This document shows, piece after piece, positions 8,102 through 17,533 of a stretch of DNA of 64,000 bases. Below the pieces are notes generated by a model. That model had not been told where the DNA came from, ran no database searches, and saw only the letters and a program-made list of their open reading frames with translations. This stretch comes from JAXGXQ01 sp040772685 (GTDB taxonomy: Bacteria; Bacillota; Clostridia; Saccharofermentanales; UBA5734): positions 496,001 through 560,000 of the forward strand of contig JAXGXQ010000001.1 of assembly GCA_040772685.1 (NCBI GenBank), written 5' to 3'. A program made the position numbers and the translations under genes. Each line of letters opens with the position of its first letter. Within the stretch, counting starts at the first letter, position 1.

Positions 8102-9530
8102 ATGAGTTCAAACTATTTGTACATCGTGCGTTCTGTTTTCAATGGCATCAGTCAGAGGAAAGCGGCAAAATCACATGGTGTCTCCCGCGACACCGTATCG
8201 ATTCTAGTTAACTATGCCCATAGTCGAGGGTGGATGAATCTTGAAGATCTGGAATCGTGTACCGAAGCGGATTTTGAGGCTGCCATGCAACGTAAGCCGG
8301 GTTTGGGAGCCAATCGAGACGTCTCGTATGCGATGCCAGACTATGACTATGTTCACGCTGAACTAGGTAAGGAACATGTCACGCTCACCTTGTTATGGGA
8401 GGAGTATGTGGCAGATTGTATGGCAACTGGCAAACGTTATTACGGAGAAACCCAGTTCAGGCGGTACTACCATAGGCATGCCGGAATGTCGAAGGCGACT
8501 ATTCGTTTAACGCATAAGCCGGGATTGTCTGTTCAGGTTGACTGGGCTGGCTCTCGTATCGCTTTCTATGACGAAGATGTGGGGGAAATGGCCCAAGCGT
8601 CCTTGTTTGTGGGTATTTTGCCGTGCAGTTCTCTTATTTATGTAGAATCGTTCCGGCATGAGAAAATGCCAAGTTGGATTTCCGCCCATAATAACATGTT
8701 CCAGTATTTCGGTGGAGTGCCAAGGACGGTCGTCACCGACAATCTTAAAGTAGGTGTAGACAAGGCTATCTTCTATGAGCCAAGCATCAATCGAACCTAT
8801 CAAGAAATGGCTGAGCATTATGGGACGGTTATTCTCCCGACCAGAATCGCCAAACCGCGGAATAAAGGCGCTGTAGAAAATGCGGTCAAAATCGCATCAC
8901 ATAGGATTCTGGGCAAGTTGAGAAATCAATCATTTCATACATTCTGTGAGCTGAAAGCTCACGTGGCAGACGCTCTGGAAGCCGTTAACTCGGCTCTGTT
9001 AACAGGGAAAAGCGTAAGTCGTTGGAGTTCTTTCCATGCTGAGGAGAAAGACTACCTGCTCACGCTTCCCCCAGAGCCCTTTATCTTGTCGGAGTGGACG
9101 ACAGCCAAAATTCAACCAAATTGCCACGTCGCCTTCCAGGGCCATTACTATTCCGTGCCATTCGAATATCTAGGTGAAACAGCCGAGATTCGAGCCACGC
9201 AAGGAACAGTAGAGATATTTTACCATCATCAACGTGTTGCTTCACATAAGCGGGAATGGGGACAGAAGCAGTACATCACCGTCACAGACCACATGCCCCC
9301 AAACAAGCTCTTCTTCGCTGACTGGAATGCGGATCGCTTCATTCAATGGGCTGCACAAATCGGGCCGTCGTGTAAGAAAGTCATCCGCCTGAACCTGGAC
9401 GCCGCAGTGCACGAGCAACATGCTTACCGATCCTGCTTTGGGATATTAGGACTCAAGGATAAATTCTCTTCAAAACGTTTGGAACAAGCGTGTCAGCTCA
9501 TGTTGAGCCGTAGTTATTCGCCGCAATACA
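8102..9530 (+). pseudogene. istA: istA transposase of IS21 element A, N-terminal 95% (interrupted)
   Basis: IstA is the DDE transposase of IS21 elements. I start it at the ATG at 8102, seven bases after GGAGG, rather than upstream at 8039. An N-terminal helix-turn-helix (ISQRKAAKSHGVSRDTVSIL) is followed by the catalytic core: Asp in VQVDWAGS, Asp in VVTDNLKVG and Glu in NKGAVENAVK. The frame runs into element B after SYSPQY. The last 45 codons (SQVKRILERKEDL and on) resume at 12023 in the correct frame after excision. Confidence 0.9.
9523..9530. repeat. Target site duplication GCAATACA of IS21-type element B (mate 12015-12022)
   Basis: GCAATACA occurs immediately before TGTGTTTGGCAAG (9531) and immediately after the inverted end (12014). 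Collapsing the two copies restores istA of element A without a frameshift. Confidence 0.93.
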
Positions 9531-9659
9531 TGTGTTTGGCAAGATAGAAACCATCCATTGCGGAAGCTAAGAAACCAGCCAGCTGTAGAATAAAGACTCC
9601 ACTGCCAACCACCCGCTCAGGTATCCTTTTAGTATTGCAAACTGAAAGGATGAACGGAG

Positions 9660-11180
9660 ATGTTAACAGTGGAGCAGATTTATGATATCAGAGAAATGTA
9701 CTACAAAGAAAGTAGGAGCATCCGCGAAATCTCGCGAATTACTCAGCGTGACCGCGGCACCATTAAACGTTATGTCGAACAAAATAGCTTCAGTCTTGAT
9801 GCTCCCGTCCGCCAGCGACGCAGCAGAAAAACGGATGAGTATCGAGCGATGATTAAACAATGGCTGATCGATGACGAAAGAGCGCCGCGCAAGCAGCGCC
9901 ATACAGCCAAAAAGGTCTACGACCGTCTGGTCGCAGAGCAGCAGAGAAAAGGACTTGTACTGGATATCTCCGACCGGAGCATCCGTACCCTGGTGGCAGA
10001 GATAAAACGCGAATTAGCTCAGCAGGAAGCAGCTTCACTGCCGTTGTTGCATCCTGCCGGAGAAGCGCAGGGCGACTTTGGCACAACCGTTTTTTACGAA
10101 CGCGGTATTAAATACGAAGGTTATCACCTCTGTCTGACCTTGCCGCATTCAGATGCCAAGTATACCCAGCTTTTCAAGGGTCAGGACTTTGAGTGTCTGG
10201 CTCGCGGCTTAATCGAAATCTTCACACATATCGGCGGCGTGCCCACGGCAATCCGTTTCGATAACATGTCAACAGCGGTAAAGGCAATTAAGGCCCATGG
10301 CGGGCGCGAGCTGACAGACAATTTCCTGCGGTTGCAGTGTCATTTCGGGTTCGAGAGCAACTTTTGCAATCCGGCAGCCGGGCATGAGAAGGGATCAGTG
10401 GAGAACTTTGTCGGCTATAGTCGCCGCAACCTGTTTGTTCCTGTCCCTGAGACTAATGACCTTGCCGCATACAATCAGGATCTGCTCCGGCGCTGTGATG
10501 CCCGTCTTGAAGAAGAGCATTACAAACTTGAACGTTTGGTGAAGGACCTGTTTACTGAAGACCAAGCCAGGCTTCTGCCGCTGCCGGCCTATCCCTTTGA
10601 TGCCTGCCGCTATGTGCCGGCCCGGACTGATAATTATGGCATGGCCAAGTACCAGACCAACCGCTACTCTACAGCCGGTCACCTCAGGCGCAGCAATATA
10701 ACTTTGAAGGTTAACGCATATACGGTGACGGTGCTGGACGAACAGATGCGAGTGATTGTCAGGCATCCTCGCATGTATGGACAAAAGAAAGAATCCATGA
10801 TCTGGACCCCTTACCTGGAAGTACTGGCCAAGCGCCCGATGGCAATTAAGTACAGCGGTTTTTATGAGAATCTGCCCAGGCCACTGAAACGCTTTATGGA
10901 TGACTGCGACCTTAGCGGCAAACAGCAGATTCTGCAATTACTCGCCCGAGAGAGCAGCGACGGTGATCTTGATACCCCTTTATTTCACCTGACTGAGGCT
11001 GTTGGCCTGAACCCAACAGACGCTGACGGCCTGATCGCGACATACGCCTTTGTTACCAATAAACCGGGTCAGCCTTTGAAAGAATCCGTTCCTGAGCTAT
11101 TGCCGGAAACACCCGGAATACAGTCTGGATCTGGGCGTATATGGGCAACTCATGGGAGGGTTCGCATGTCAAAACAATGA
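9660..11180 (+). CDS. istA: IstA transposase of IS21 element B (intact)
   Basis: 506-residue DDE transposase that cuts and joins the element ends, aided by the IstB ATPase. An N-terminal helix-turn-helix (REISRITQRDRGTIKRYV) is followed by the core with Asp in EAQGDFGTT, Asp in IRFDNMST and Glu in EKGSVENFVG, then the C-terminal beta domain. AAAGGA lies about eight bases before the ATG. The stop overlaps the istB start (ATGA), the usual IS21 coupling. Full length for the family and no internal damage seen. Confidence 0.95.
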   Translation: MLTVEQIYDIREMYYKESRSIREISRITQRDRGTIKRYVEQNSFSLDAPVRQRRSRKTDEYRAMIKQWLIDDERAPRKQRHTAKKVYDRLVAEQQRKGLVLDISDRSIRTLVAEIKRELAQQEAASLPLLHPAGEAQGDFGTTVFYERGIKYEGYHLCLTLPHSDAKYTQLFKGQDFECLARGLIEIFTHIGGVPTAIRFDNMSTAVKAIKAHGGRELTDNFLRLQCHFGFESNFCNPAAGHEKGSVENFVGYSRRNLFVPVPETNDLAAYNQDLLRRCDARLEEEHYKLERLVKDLFTEDQARLLPLPAYPFDACRYVPARTDNYGMAKYQTNRYSTAGHLRRSNITLKVNAYTVTVLDEQMRVIVRHPRMYGQKKESMIWTPYLEVLAKRPMAIKYSGFYENLPRPLKRFMDDCDLSGKQQILQLLARESSDGDLDTPLFHLTEAVGLNPTDADGLIATYAFVTNKPGQPLKESVPELLPETPGIQSGSGRIWATHGRVRMSKQ

Positions 11181-11891
11181 TTCTTGAGCTCTGCCGCCAG
11201 CTGCGTCTGGGTAACCATATCGCCGAGAGCTATGAAGATATTGAAGCAAAGACGAATGAAGAGTTTCTCATAAAGATTCTAACGGAAGCTGTTGCCCGCC
11301 GTGATACGGAACGACGCAAACGCTATATTCAGCAAGCCGGCTTTGATCTGATGAAAGGTTACGACAGCTTTGATTTCTCAGATATTGTCCTACCAGAGAG
11401 CCTCTCGCCAGCTAGCCTGCGTGCCTGTGAGTTTGTAGCCAACCGGCAGAACCTTATTTTGTACGGACGGCCAGGAACCGGCAAGACTCATCTGGCAATT
11501 ACTTGTAGAATTGAAGCCTGCAAGCGCGATTTCAAAGTTATCTACTACAAAGACCAGCCGACTGGTGAATCTGCTGTCACAAGCCAAGGGCGAAAACGAA
11601 CCGAAAGCAAGTTCTGGCGCAAACTGCAGCAAGCCAACCTGCTGATTTTGGATGAGTGGGGCTACATCCCATTTGAGAGGGTCGGTACACAGTTACTGTT
11701 CGAGGCCATATCTGACTGTTATGAGAAAACGGAGTGTGATAATTACGACCAACTTACCCTTTGACGAATGGAACACGATCTTCTATGACCAAAAACTGAC
11801 GGCAGCCATTTTGGATCGTTTGATCCACCATGGTTTGCTCCTGATGCACGATGGCCAGAGCTACCGCCTGCAGAATTCTCAGATGCAATAG
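11177..11891 (+). pseudogene. istB: istB of IS21 element B, AAA+ helper ATPase, frameshifted
   Basis: IstB is a DnaC-like ATPase that directs transposition. From ATG 11177: MILELCRQLRLGNHIAESYE, Walker A GRPGTGKTH, Walker B LLILDEWGY. The frame shifts near 11725: one reading ends ECDNYDQLTL, while the next frame continues SVIITTNLPFDEWNTIF and DRLIHHGLLLMHDGQSYR to 11891. A second pair of compensating shifts is likely at about 11555-11605, where another frame reads RLVNLLSQAKGENEP, which fits IstB better. Probably inactive. Confidence 0.88.
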
Positions 11892-12022
11892 CGGAGCACG
11901 AATGATTGGAATGAAGCGAGTGGCGGTATTAATTTCCGCAGTGGTTGGTTTTTAGCTTCCATAGTGGTAGGTTTTTAATTTCCACGCTGGTTGGTTTTCT
12001 ACTTGCCAAACACAGCAATACA

Positions 12023-12156
12023 GTCAAGTAAAACGCATTCTTGAGCGAAAAGAAGATTTGACGGCAGCAGAGACGGATATTAGCCAGCAGGAAAAACCGA
12101 AAGGCTTCCGCCGTGGCGCTGACTACTATGGAAAAGAAAATTATGAGGATACGGTC
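12023..12156 (+). pseudogene. istA: istA of IS21 element A, C-terminal fragment
   Basis: Continues the istA interrupted at 9530. After collapsing GCAATACA the reading is SYSPQYSQVKRILERKEDL and then KGFRRGADYYG, the usual IstA C-terminus. No stop codon separates it from the istB ATG at 12157: the two genes sit in one open frame, so the istA stop appears to have been lost or the pair is fused. Confidence 0.85.
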
Positions 12157-12899
12157 ATGTTGAGAAATGAGACAGTACAACAACTGAGAGCATTGAGGCT
12201 CTCCGGATTTGCAGATGCATTGGAAGAACAATACGCATCCATATCCTTTGAGGAATTAACTTTTGACGAGCGTCTTGGGCTCCTGGTCGATCGGGAAGTC
12301 TCAAAACGCAAGAGCAGCAAAATCGAGCGATTCATTCGGCAGGCACGATTTCAGAACTCGGAAGCCTGTGTGGAAAACATCCATTACCATTCAGGACGCA
12401 AATTGGATCGAAAACTTATTCTTTGAGCTGGCCAGCTGTCAGTATATCCACCATGCTGGGAACGTCAACATCTTTGGTGCGACAGGTGCTGGGAAGAGCT
12501 ATATCGGTCAGGCCTTGGGGCAGGCTGCATGCCGCATGGGGATGGGCGCTCGATACATTCAATTGCCGGATCTGTTGGAAGAGTTGAAAATAGCCAGACA
12601 ACACGGAACCGAGCGATGGACAAGGAAACGGAAAGAATTTACTAACATTCCATTGCTTATTCTAGACGAATTCTTGCTGTTTAAAAATCGATGACTTGGA
12701 CTGCCAGCATCTTCTGCAACTTATCGATCGGCGGAGTTCCAAAGGTCAACGATCGTCATCACACAGTACAACCCGGATGAGTGGATTGCACAGATGCCGA
12801 TACAAGTGGCAGCGGGAAGCCATAACCGACCGTTTGACGGCACAAGCATATTCGATCCTTATTGAAAGCAAGGAATCGATGCGAAACATCGGTAGCTAG
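12157..12899 (+). pseudogene. istB: istB of IS21 element A, several frameshifts
   Basis: Starts MLRNETVQQLRALRLSGFAD. It shifts near 12422 (RKLDRKLIL to ELASCQYIHH), shows Walker A FGATGAGKSYIGQ and Walker B PLLILDEF, shifts again near 12690 and inside 12730-12800 (another frame there reads STIVITQYNPDEW), and ends EAITDRLTAQAYSILIESKE. The order and motifs fit IstB throughout, but at least three indels make it non-functional. Confidence 0.88.
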
Positions 12900-13013
12900 G
12901 ACATTTTTAGACTAAATCACTTTTATTGAGCGCGCGGGTGGCCTTTTTCATCCGCGCGCTTGGCCTTTTTAGTGCGAAGGACTGGCCTTTTTCATGCGCG
13001 GTTTCCAAACAAC

Positions 13014-13879
13014 CGCTTTAGCTTTTTCCTGAGCAGCATCTTTGTCCTCTTGAGCGTGGATCGCCTTTAGCATCGCAGCCACATCTTTCATCTTTCCTCG
13101 GGGCACCACCGTGAAGACATTGCGATAAAAATGGATATAACACCGTTGGTATTTGGCATCTGGAAATACTGAGTTTATCGCATCCACAAGCCCTAAGCAC
13201 TTATCGCCAATGAAAAGGCGTGTTCCGGTCAGACCCCGTTCTTTCAGGCTAACCAGGAAGTTTCGCCAGCTTTCCTTGTCTTCTTTCATGCCTTCAGCAG
13301 CACCGATGACTTCGCGCTGACCATCTGCGTTAACAGCCATTGCCACCAGGATTGCGACGTTTTCGAAACTGCCACCCCAGTTGCGTTTGAGATAAATGCC
13401 GTCCAGATAAACGTAAGGATAAGCCACAAGCAGAGCCCTGGCGCCATTCATCGATCTTGACGTAGACCTTCTGGTTTAGTTTGCTAACCGTTCCAGCGCT
13501 CACTTTCGTACCCCAAAGTGCTTCTGTGATATCTTCCACTCGACGCACAGATACGCCGGCCAGGTACATCTCTACAAGCGCCTCTTCCACACTGATTTCA
13601 CGCCGTTTATAGCGTTCAATGATCGCTGTCTCAAATGTCAGAGTCGCAGTTTCGGCACTTTCAGCTTAACCTCACCAGCTTTGGTTAAAAGCTTTCGTTT
13701 GTAATGCCGGCGCGAGTATCCAGACGGTCAGCCTTGCGCTCATAACGGGTCGCATTCGTCAGTCGATTTGCTTCTTCGTCCAGGAGCGCATTCAATGTGT
13801 CTTCTACACTTTGTCGCACCATTTCTCCGAGTTCTTGCTTTATGAGTCCCTCATTAAGCTGTATAATTTCTTTAGACAT
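13014..13879 (-). pseudogene. IS256-family transposase, N-terminal two thirds, frameshifted
   Basis: From ATG 13879 (after AAGGAGAACGAGCC): MSKEIIQLNEGLIKQELGEM, ATRYERKADRLDTRAG. There is a shift near 13705 (HYKRKLLTKAGEVKLKVPKL), another near 13645, then SVEEALVEMYLAGVSVRRVE and SAGTVSKLNQKVYVKIDEW. A further shift near 13440 leads into YPYVYLDGIYLKRNWGGSF, the catalytic Asp region, and GDKCLGLVDAINSVFPDAKY. It ends at KAVV, where element A is inserted, and resumes at 7930. Confidence 0.88.
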
Positions 13880-13992
13880 GGCTCGTTCTCCTTGCTCGGT
13901 TTTATGTTTTTGTTTTCCACTTAACATTTTAACCAAGCGAACGGGTCATGTCCTTATTTTTCCGATTGTGCGAAACTTATGATACGTCATCT

Positions 13993-14080
13993 CTTGACGT
14001 AGACCTTCTGGTTAAGTTTGCTGACCGTCCAGCGCTCACTTTTGTGCCCCAAAGCGCCTCTGCGATATCTTCTACATGGA
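13993..14080 (-). pseudogene. Short relic of a second IS256-family transposase
   Basis: About 85 bases (CTTGACGTAGACCTTCTGG onwards) repeat 13456-13539 of the neighbouring IS256 transposase with roughly 85-90% identity by eye. It codes for the TVSKLNQKVYVK region. It lies just outside the IS256 right end, so it is a remnant of another, related copy. Confidence 0.7.
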
Positions 14081-14134
14081 TGATGCAAGGGTTGCCTTCT
14101 CTATACATTCTGCTATAAACACAATAATTGCTTG

Positions 14135-15550
14135 CTACTCTAGGTGGTTACTAATAATGTAGTTCTCCACTCTATCTGCTTTTGCTTTTTCTTTTTTACT
14201 CCTATTAAAAGGATTTCGCATGAATTTTTTAAGCACAAACCCAATTGCTACAGCAAATGCTGCGTCAATCGCATACACATAATCGCCCACCATCTTACCG
14301 AATGCTGTATCTTTTACCCAGATGAAAAACGACATGGCAAAATTCCATTGTTTATCACCAAAGAAAAACTGTAATACGATAAACACGATAAAAACAAGAG
14401 TAAGCAACACAGCAGCTATAGGCGCAAAATAGTAATCGAAGAAATATCTAGGCAATATTTGTTTCTCAGCCAAATTGCAAATTTGCTCACGCTTTTTATC
14501 AAGCTCTTTTGATTTTTCTTCTATATCATCTTGTTTTTGCTGGAGAAGCTTTTCTCGTGCTATCACATCTGATTGTAATTTCTGAACTTGCTGCTCCTTC
14601 TCAGCAGAAACTTCAGCGATGCTTACAATTTGAAGACCTTTTTCCTTTAGTTGAGCTTCAAGATAGTTTTGACTGAATCGCTGTGTCTGCTTATAAAGAT
14701 CATCATCTGTTTTACAGCGTTGAAGTATTTTTTGAAATTCATCGTCGTATACAGCAGAAACGAGCCCCTCTTGCGTCTCTATATCTTCGGTAATTGAGCT
14801 AATTCCAGAAATAATTATATTGGCCTTTTCTGGTGTGATTTGCTTGGAGGTTGCCCTAATATTTATAAAGCTAACAAAACTATCATAATCATTGGCAGAA
14901 CGACCACACAGCTTTATCAATATCAAGAATAGTTGGCTCGGATATACTACAACTGGATATAGGATCTCCCTTCTAGTCATATCCCAATAACGAAGAGCTT
15001 TGTCAGACGAAATTAAGAATATATCCTTATCTTCATCATATTTCTCGCGTAATAGCTCAACATATCTTATTACAGTCGCATCATGACTATATCTAAGAGA
15101 ATAAGATTCGTCCTCAGCTGTATAGAAAGGTTTCAGCTCAAGCTTTTTATTTTTTATAGATGATGAGTAAGCGTTTCTTTTTTCTTTGAATTCAGGTGAG
15201 TCATATATAAATTTTGGAATCTTTTCATCATCTGTAATTCCATATTGCGATACTAAACTGTGATATAAGGTACGAATGTGAAAAATGAAATACTTCAAAG
15301 AAAGTGCGCTGTGGCTCTGATGCCAACTTTCATAAAACGCAAAGATATTATAATCTGTTAATTGTTCATAAGCGCCAGCAAAAACTTCGCCTCTTGGAAA
15401 TTGTGCGATTTGCGATACATAGTAATCGATCGTATCAAAAAATTCTTTTTTTGTAGAATGTGAAATGATAATTTTAACTTTTGCCTGCTTACACTTGCTC
15501 AAAATGCTATTACAACTTTCTGTCTTTGAAGCACCGTTAATACGAGTGCT
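14135..15550 (-). pseudogene. PIN-like domain protein with coiled coil and two C-terminal membrane helices, N-terminus lost
   Basis: 455 codons are open from a TTG at 15502, but the frame stays open upstream to a TAG at 15551 and reads INGASKTESCNSIL, in register with the protein, so the true start is missing. PIN-nuclease-like features are KKEFFD near residue 20, RYSHDATVIRYV near 140 and IFLISSDKALRYW near 165, matching the Glu, Asp and TSD-type Asp positions of PIN domains. A coiled coil follows at about 295-345, then two membrane helices at about 358-378 and 405-420, and a basic tail. AT-rich, unlike the flanking genes, hence probably acquired. Decayed genes surround it. Could be a toxin or defence nuclease; inference only. 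Confidence 0.5.
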
Positions 15551-15559
15551 CTAAAAATT

Positions 15560-16395
15560 ACATTCGTGCTCCAAAATAAACTTCACGTTTTCTAATTGTT
15601 GTTTTTAGCAATTTATTTGGAGAATCTCCATTAACTAAAAGACAATATTCAAGGCAACAATAAACGACATTGCTAAGAGCAACATTTTTTTCATCATTAT
15701 CCCATTCAAGAAAATCATGAACCATAGATTTTTTCTTTGTCAGATAAGTAGTCGACATTTACAGATAATTCTTTGTCGGAAAAATCCCGATCATCTTTGC
15801 CCAAAAGGAGCACTCTGTATGAATTTATGTTAGTGGTAGTAAGCTCATATAGATATTGATGAATGGCATCCTGCATTTATCTTGGTCATTATTTTCGATT
15901 CCTTGAATGTAGGTATCAATATAATAATCAATATTATAATTTTGCGATTTAACTGTCTGCGCATAAACGTCATCCGCAAGCTTGTATCACGTACCCATCT
16001 ATTTTTAAGCTTTGAAAGGTTCTTTTAGAGCGGCCAACTATTGAAAGCACTTTTATCTTTAGAAATGTGATATTTTATATATGTCCAAAGCTCTGCTTAT
16101 AATTTCATTGCAGAGCATATAGCGATTGCCACTATTAACAAACATACACTTAACCATTTGTAATGTGAGCTTCAAAGAGTATAGATACTTGTTTCCGAAT
16201 ACAACGATAGACGCAAGACGAAAAATGTCTTTTTGTTTTGCTATATCGTTTTTTAATGGTGCTGAAATATAATGCCTTTATCGCTCCTTTATGTCGTATA
16301 TTGGTTCCATGTTTAGCAACCACATGAGATTTTCTATATGTACAATCAAAAAGTCAATACCGCTCGGAACAAGACTGTTGTTCGTCAGCGATAAT
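15560..16395 (-). pseudogene. Decayed AT-rich gene(s), unrecognised
   Basis: No long frame survives, but protein-like segments occur in order on the minus strand: SGIDFLIVHIENLMWLLNME, then SIVVFGNKYLYSLKLTLQMV and GNRYMLCNEIISRALDIYK, then DDVYAQTVKSQNYNIDYYID and KCRMPFINIYMSLLPL, then LLLGKDDRDFSDKELSVNV, then HDFLEWDNDEKNVALSNVVY near 15700. Frame changes and stops separate them. I do not recognise the family. It lies immediately upstream of the PIN-like gene and may have been its partner. Confidence 0.4.
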
Positions 16396-16431
16396 GCCAT
16401 GGTATAACTCATCAGCGATAATGTCATCCCT

Positions 16432-17277
16432 TCAATGGATTAGAAGGGGTTCTGAACATATACAACTTTTGCCGAAGTTTCGTTTTTGAATTATCAGGCA
16501 TAAGTAGTAGTTGTCGCCATATTGATGTGCGACGGTATACTCATTTTGAATCATCATCTCTGCGTAAAGATAACTTACCATATGACTCAACAACCGGAGG
16601 TGTGTCATCGTTTTCAAAATCCATTTTGCAAATAATAAACTCATCACCTAATAAATGGACATAGTGCTCTTGTAATAGATTTTTGATAATATTTATAAAT
16701 TTAAGAAATATATTCATTATATCAAAATAATCATTAATACTTCTTGGTGCTTTTTTATTCCCGAATGGATTATTTGCATGCAAGAAATCGGAAGAATAAT
16801 TATATGCTACGATAAACCATTTCTTAGTCAATATATTTTTCGACAATATCCTGCTCAAGCTTCAGGGTAATATGTCTTAAAGCATCAACATCTTGTTTAT
16901 AACTTATGTTAATGTCTTCGCATTTGCTGACTCTTCGAGAAATTGTTCATTTTCAAGAGTAATGAAGCGACATTGGCTTGGATAAAAACCAGAATTCAAT
17001 TTTTCTACAGTTTTGAGAATGCGAATCGCTTTTCCAATCAGTTTTCCAATCAGTTTTACAATTCACCGCCGAGCTTCTATATATTTTTCCTTGTTAGCGA
17101 TAAGGCTCGAGAAAGCGATAATTTCGAGACACTTTCTTAATTGCAAAGCAATTGTGTCAATATCCAATAGGAATTTGTTTCTTTTCGTTATGGAAGTGCG
17201 TAAAAATGCATATTATTGCTGTCAATCGCTGTTTCAATTCTGACATACAGTTCGCATACAATTGAAAATTAGTGTTC
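16432..17277 (-). pseudogene. Decayed hypothetical gene with intact ribosome binding site
   Basis: A clear start (AGGAGG six bases before ATG 17277) opens MNTNFQLYANCMSELKQRL and then breaks. Segments continue in other frames: DTIALQLRKCLEIIAFSSLI and ANKEKYIEARR near 17120, IRILKTVEKLNSGFYPSQ near 17010, then SSDFLHANNPFGNKKAPRSI and NLLQEHYVHLLGDEFIICKM at 16800-16620, and NEYTVAHQYGDNYYLCLI near 16500. The RK-x-LE-x-I helix, the FYP motif and the late LHANNPF motif suggest one ancestral helical protein of about 280 residues. Family not identified; AT-rich like the neighbours. Confidence 0.5.
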
Positions 17278-17310
17278 ATTATTCCTCCTAGAATAATGTT
17301 GTCGTATGGT

Positions 17311-17343
17311 GACGGTAGATTACTGGATCAAAAGAACCTGCGA
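17311..17343. repeat. Left 33-bp inverted repeat of the IS110-type element (mate 21191-21223)
   Basis: GACGGTAGATTACTGG at 17311 matches the complement of 21223 backwards (GACAGTAGAATATTGG), continuing through ATCAAAAGA to a shared GCGA. Six mismatches in 33. Confidence 0.75.
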
Positions 17344-17533
17344 TAATGCGGTATGTGGCTTCGAGTGTCGCCGGTGCTTTTGAGGCTTGTCCTCGTAAGG
17401 AGTCTGGTGTCTCTTTCGTGGCAGTTCACGAAGAGCTGGATGTTGAGACCGTGGTCTACCGATCACTGTCAAGAGGTTGTGAGCCGCTTGAGCGTGAGGA
17501 TTCATCCTGCAACTACGCTGTCAGAGGTGAATC
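17344..17533 (+). ncRNA. Left non-coding end of the IS110-type element, candidate bridge RNA region
   Basis: 190 bases between the left inverted repeat and the transposase ATG, without a credible gene. IS110-family recombinases are known to use a structured bridge RNA from such a non-coding end to pair target and donor. Position and length fit; I did not fold it, so the RNA itself is inferred from the family. The element is broken. Confidence 0.3.

Larger units (their letters stand above)
9531..12014 (+). mobile_element. IS21-type element B, inserted in istA of element A
   Basis: 2484 bp with inverted termini TGTGTTTGGCAAG at 9531 and its complement CTTGCCAAACACA ending at 12014, bordered by the 8-bp duplication GCAATACA. 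Both ends hold direct repeats of a unit resembling GTTGGTTTTTAGCTTCC (three on the right, 11936-12000, two on the left), typical of IS21 multiple binding sites. It encodes an intact istA and a frameshifted istB, so it has probably lost autonomous transposition. It is the youngest layer of this nest, because it interrupts the others and its istA is intact. Confidence 0.93.
7937..13007 (+). mobile_element. IS21-type element A (outer), itself interrupted by element B
   Basis: The ends are inverted: TGGAAACCACGC at 7937 and GCGCGGTTTCCA ending at 13007. Inside each end are two or three repeats of a GC-rich unit built on AAGGCCA (left 7937-8025, right about 12927-13007), as expected for multiple transposase binding sites of IS21 elements. 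A 6-bp duplication AACAAC flanks it. It carries istA (broken by element B) and a frameshifted istB. Removing element B and one copy of its duplication leaves about 2.58 kb, a normal IS21 length. Confidence 0.88.
7557..13988 (-). mobile_element. Decayed IS256-family element, split by nested IS21-type elements
   Basis: The two halves of one IS256 (mutator) transposase lie on the minus strand at 7604-7930 and 13014-13879, with an IS21-type element between them. Outer ends are imperfect: the block AACCAAGCGAAC occurs at 13931-13942 and inverted at 7584-7595, and GTGCGAAA occurs at 13968-13975 and inverted at 7569-7576. The exact termini and target duplication are not certain. With the insertion removed the element would be about 1.35 kb, normal for IS256. 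It carries frameshifts and is dead. This is the outermost layer of a three-level nest. Confidence 0.75.

Noticed and set aside
10395..10937. 180-codon minus-strand frame inside istA of element B
   Set aside because: Antisense to the conserved DDE core of an intact transposase.
16943..17243. Two plus-strand open frames in the AT-rich region
   Set aside because: The minus strand carries a gene start with a ribosome binding site and protein-like segments across the same bases; the plus frames are shadows.
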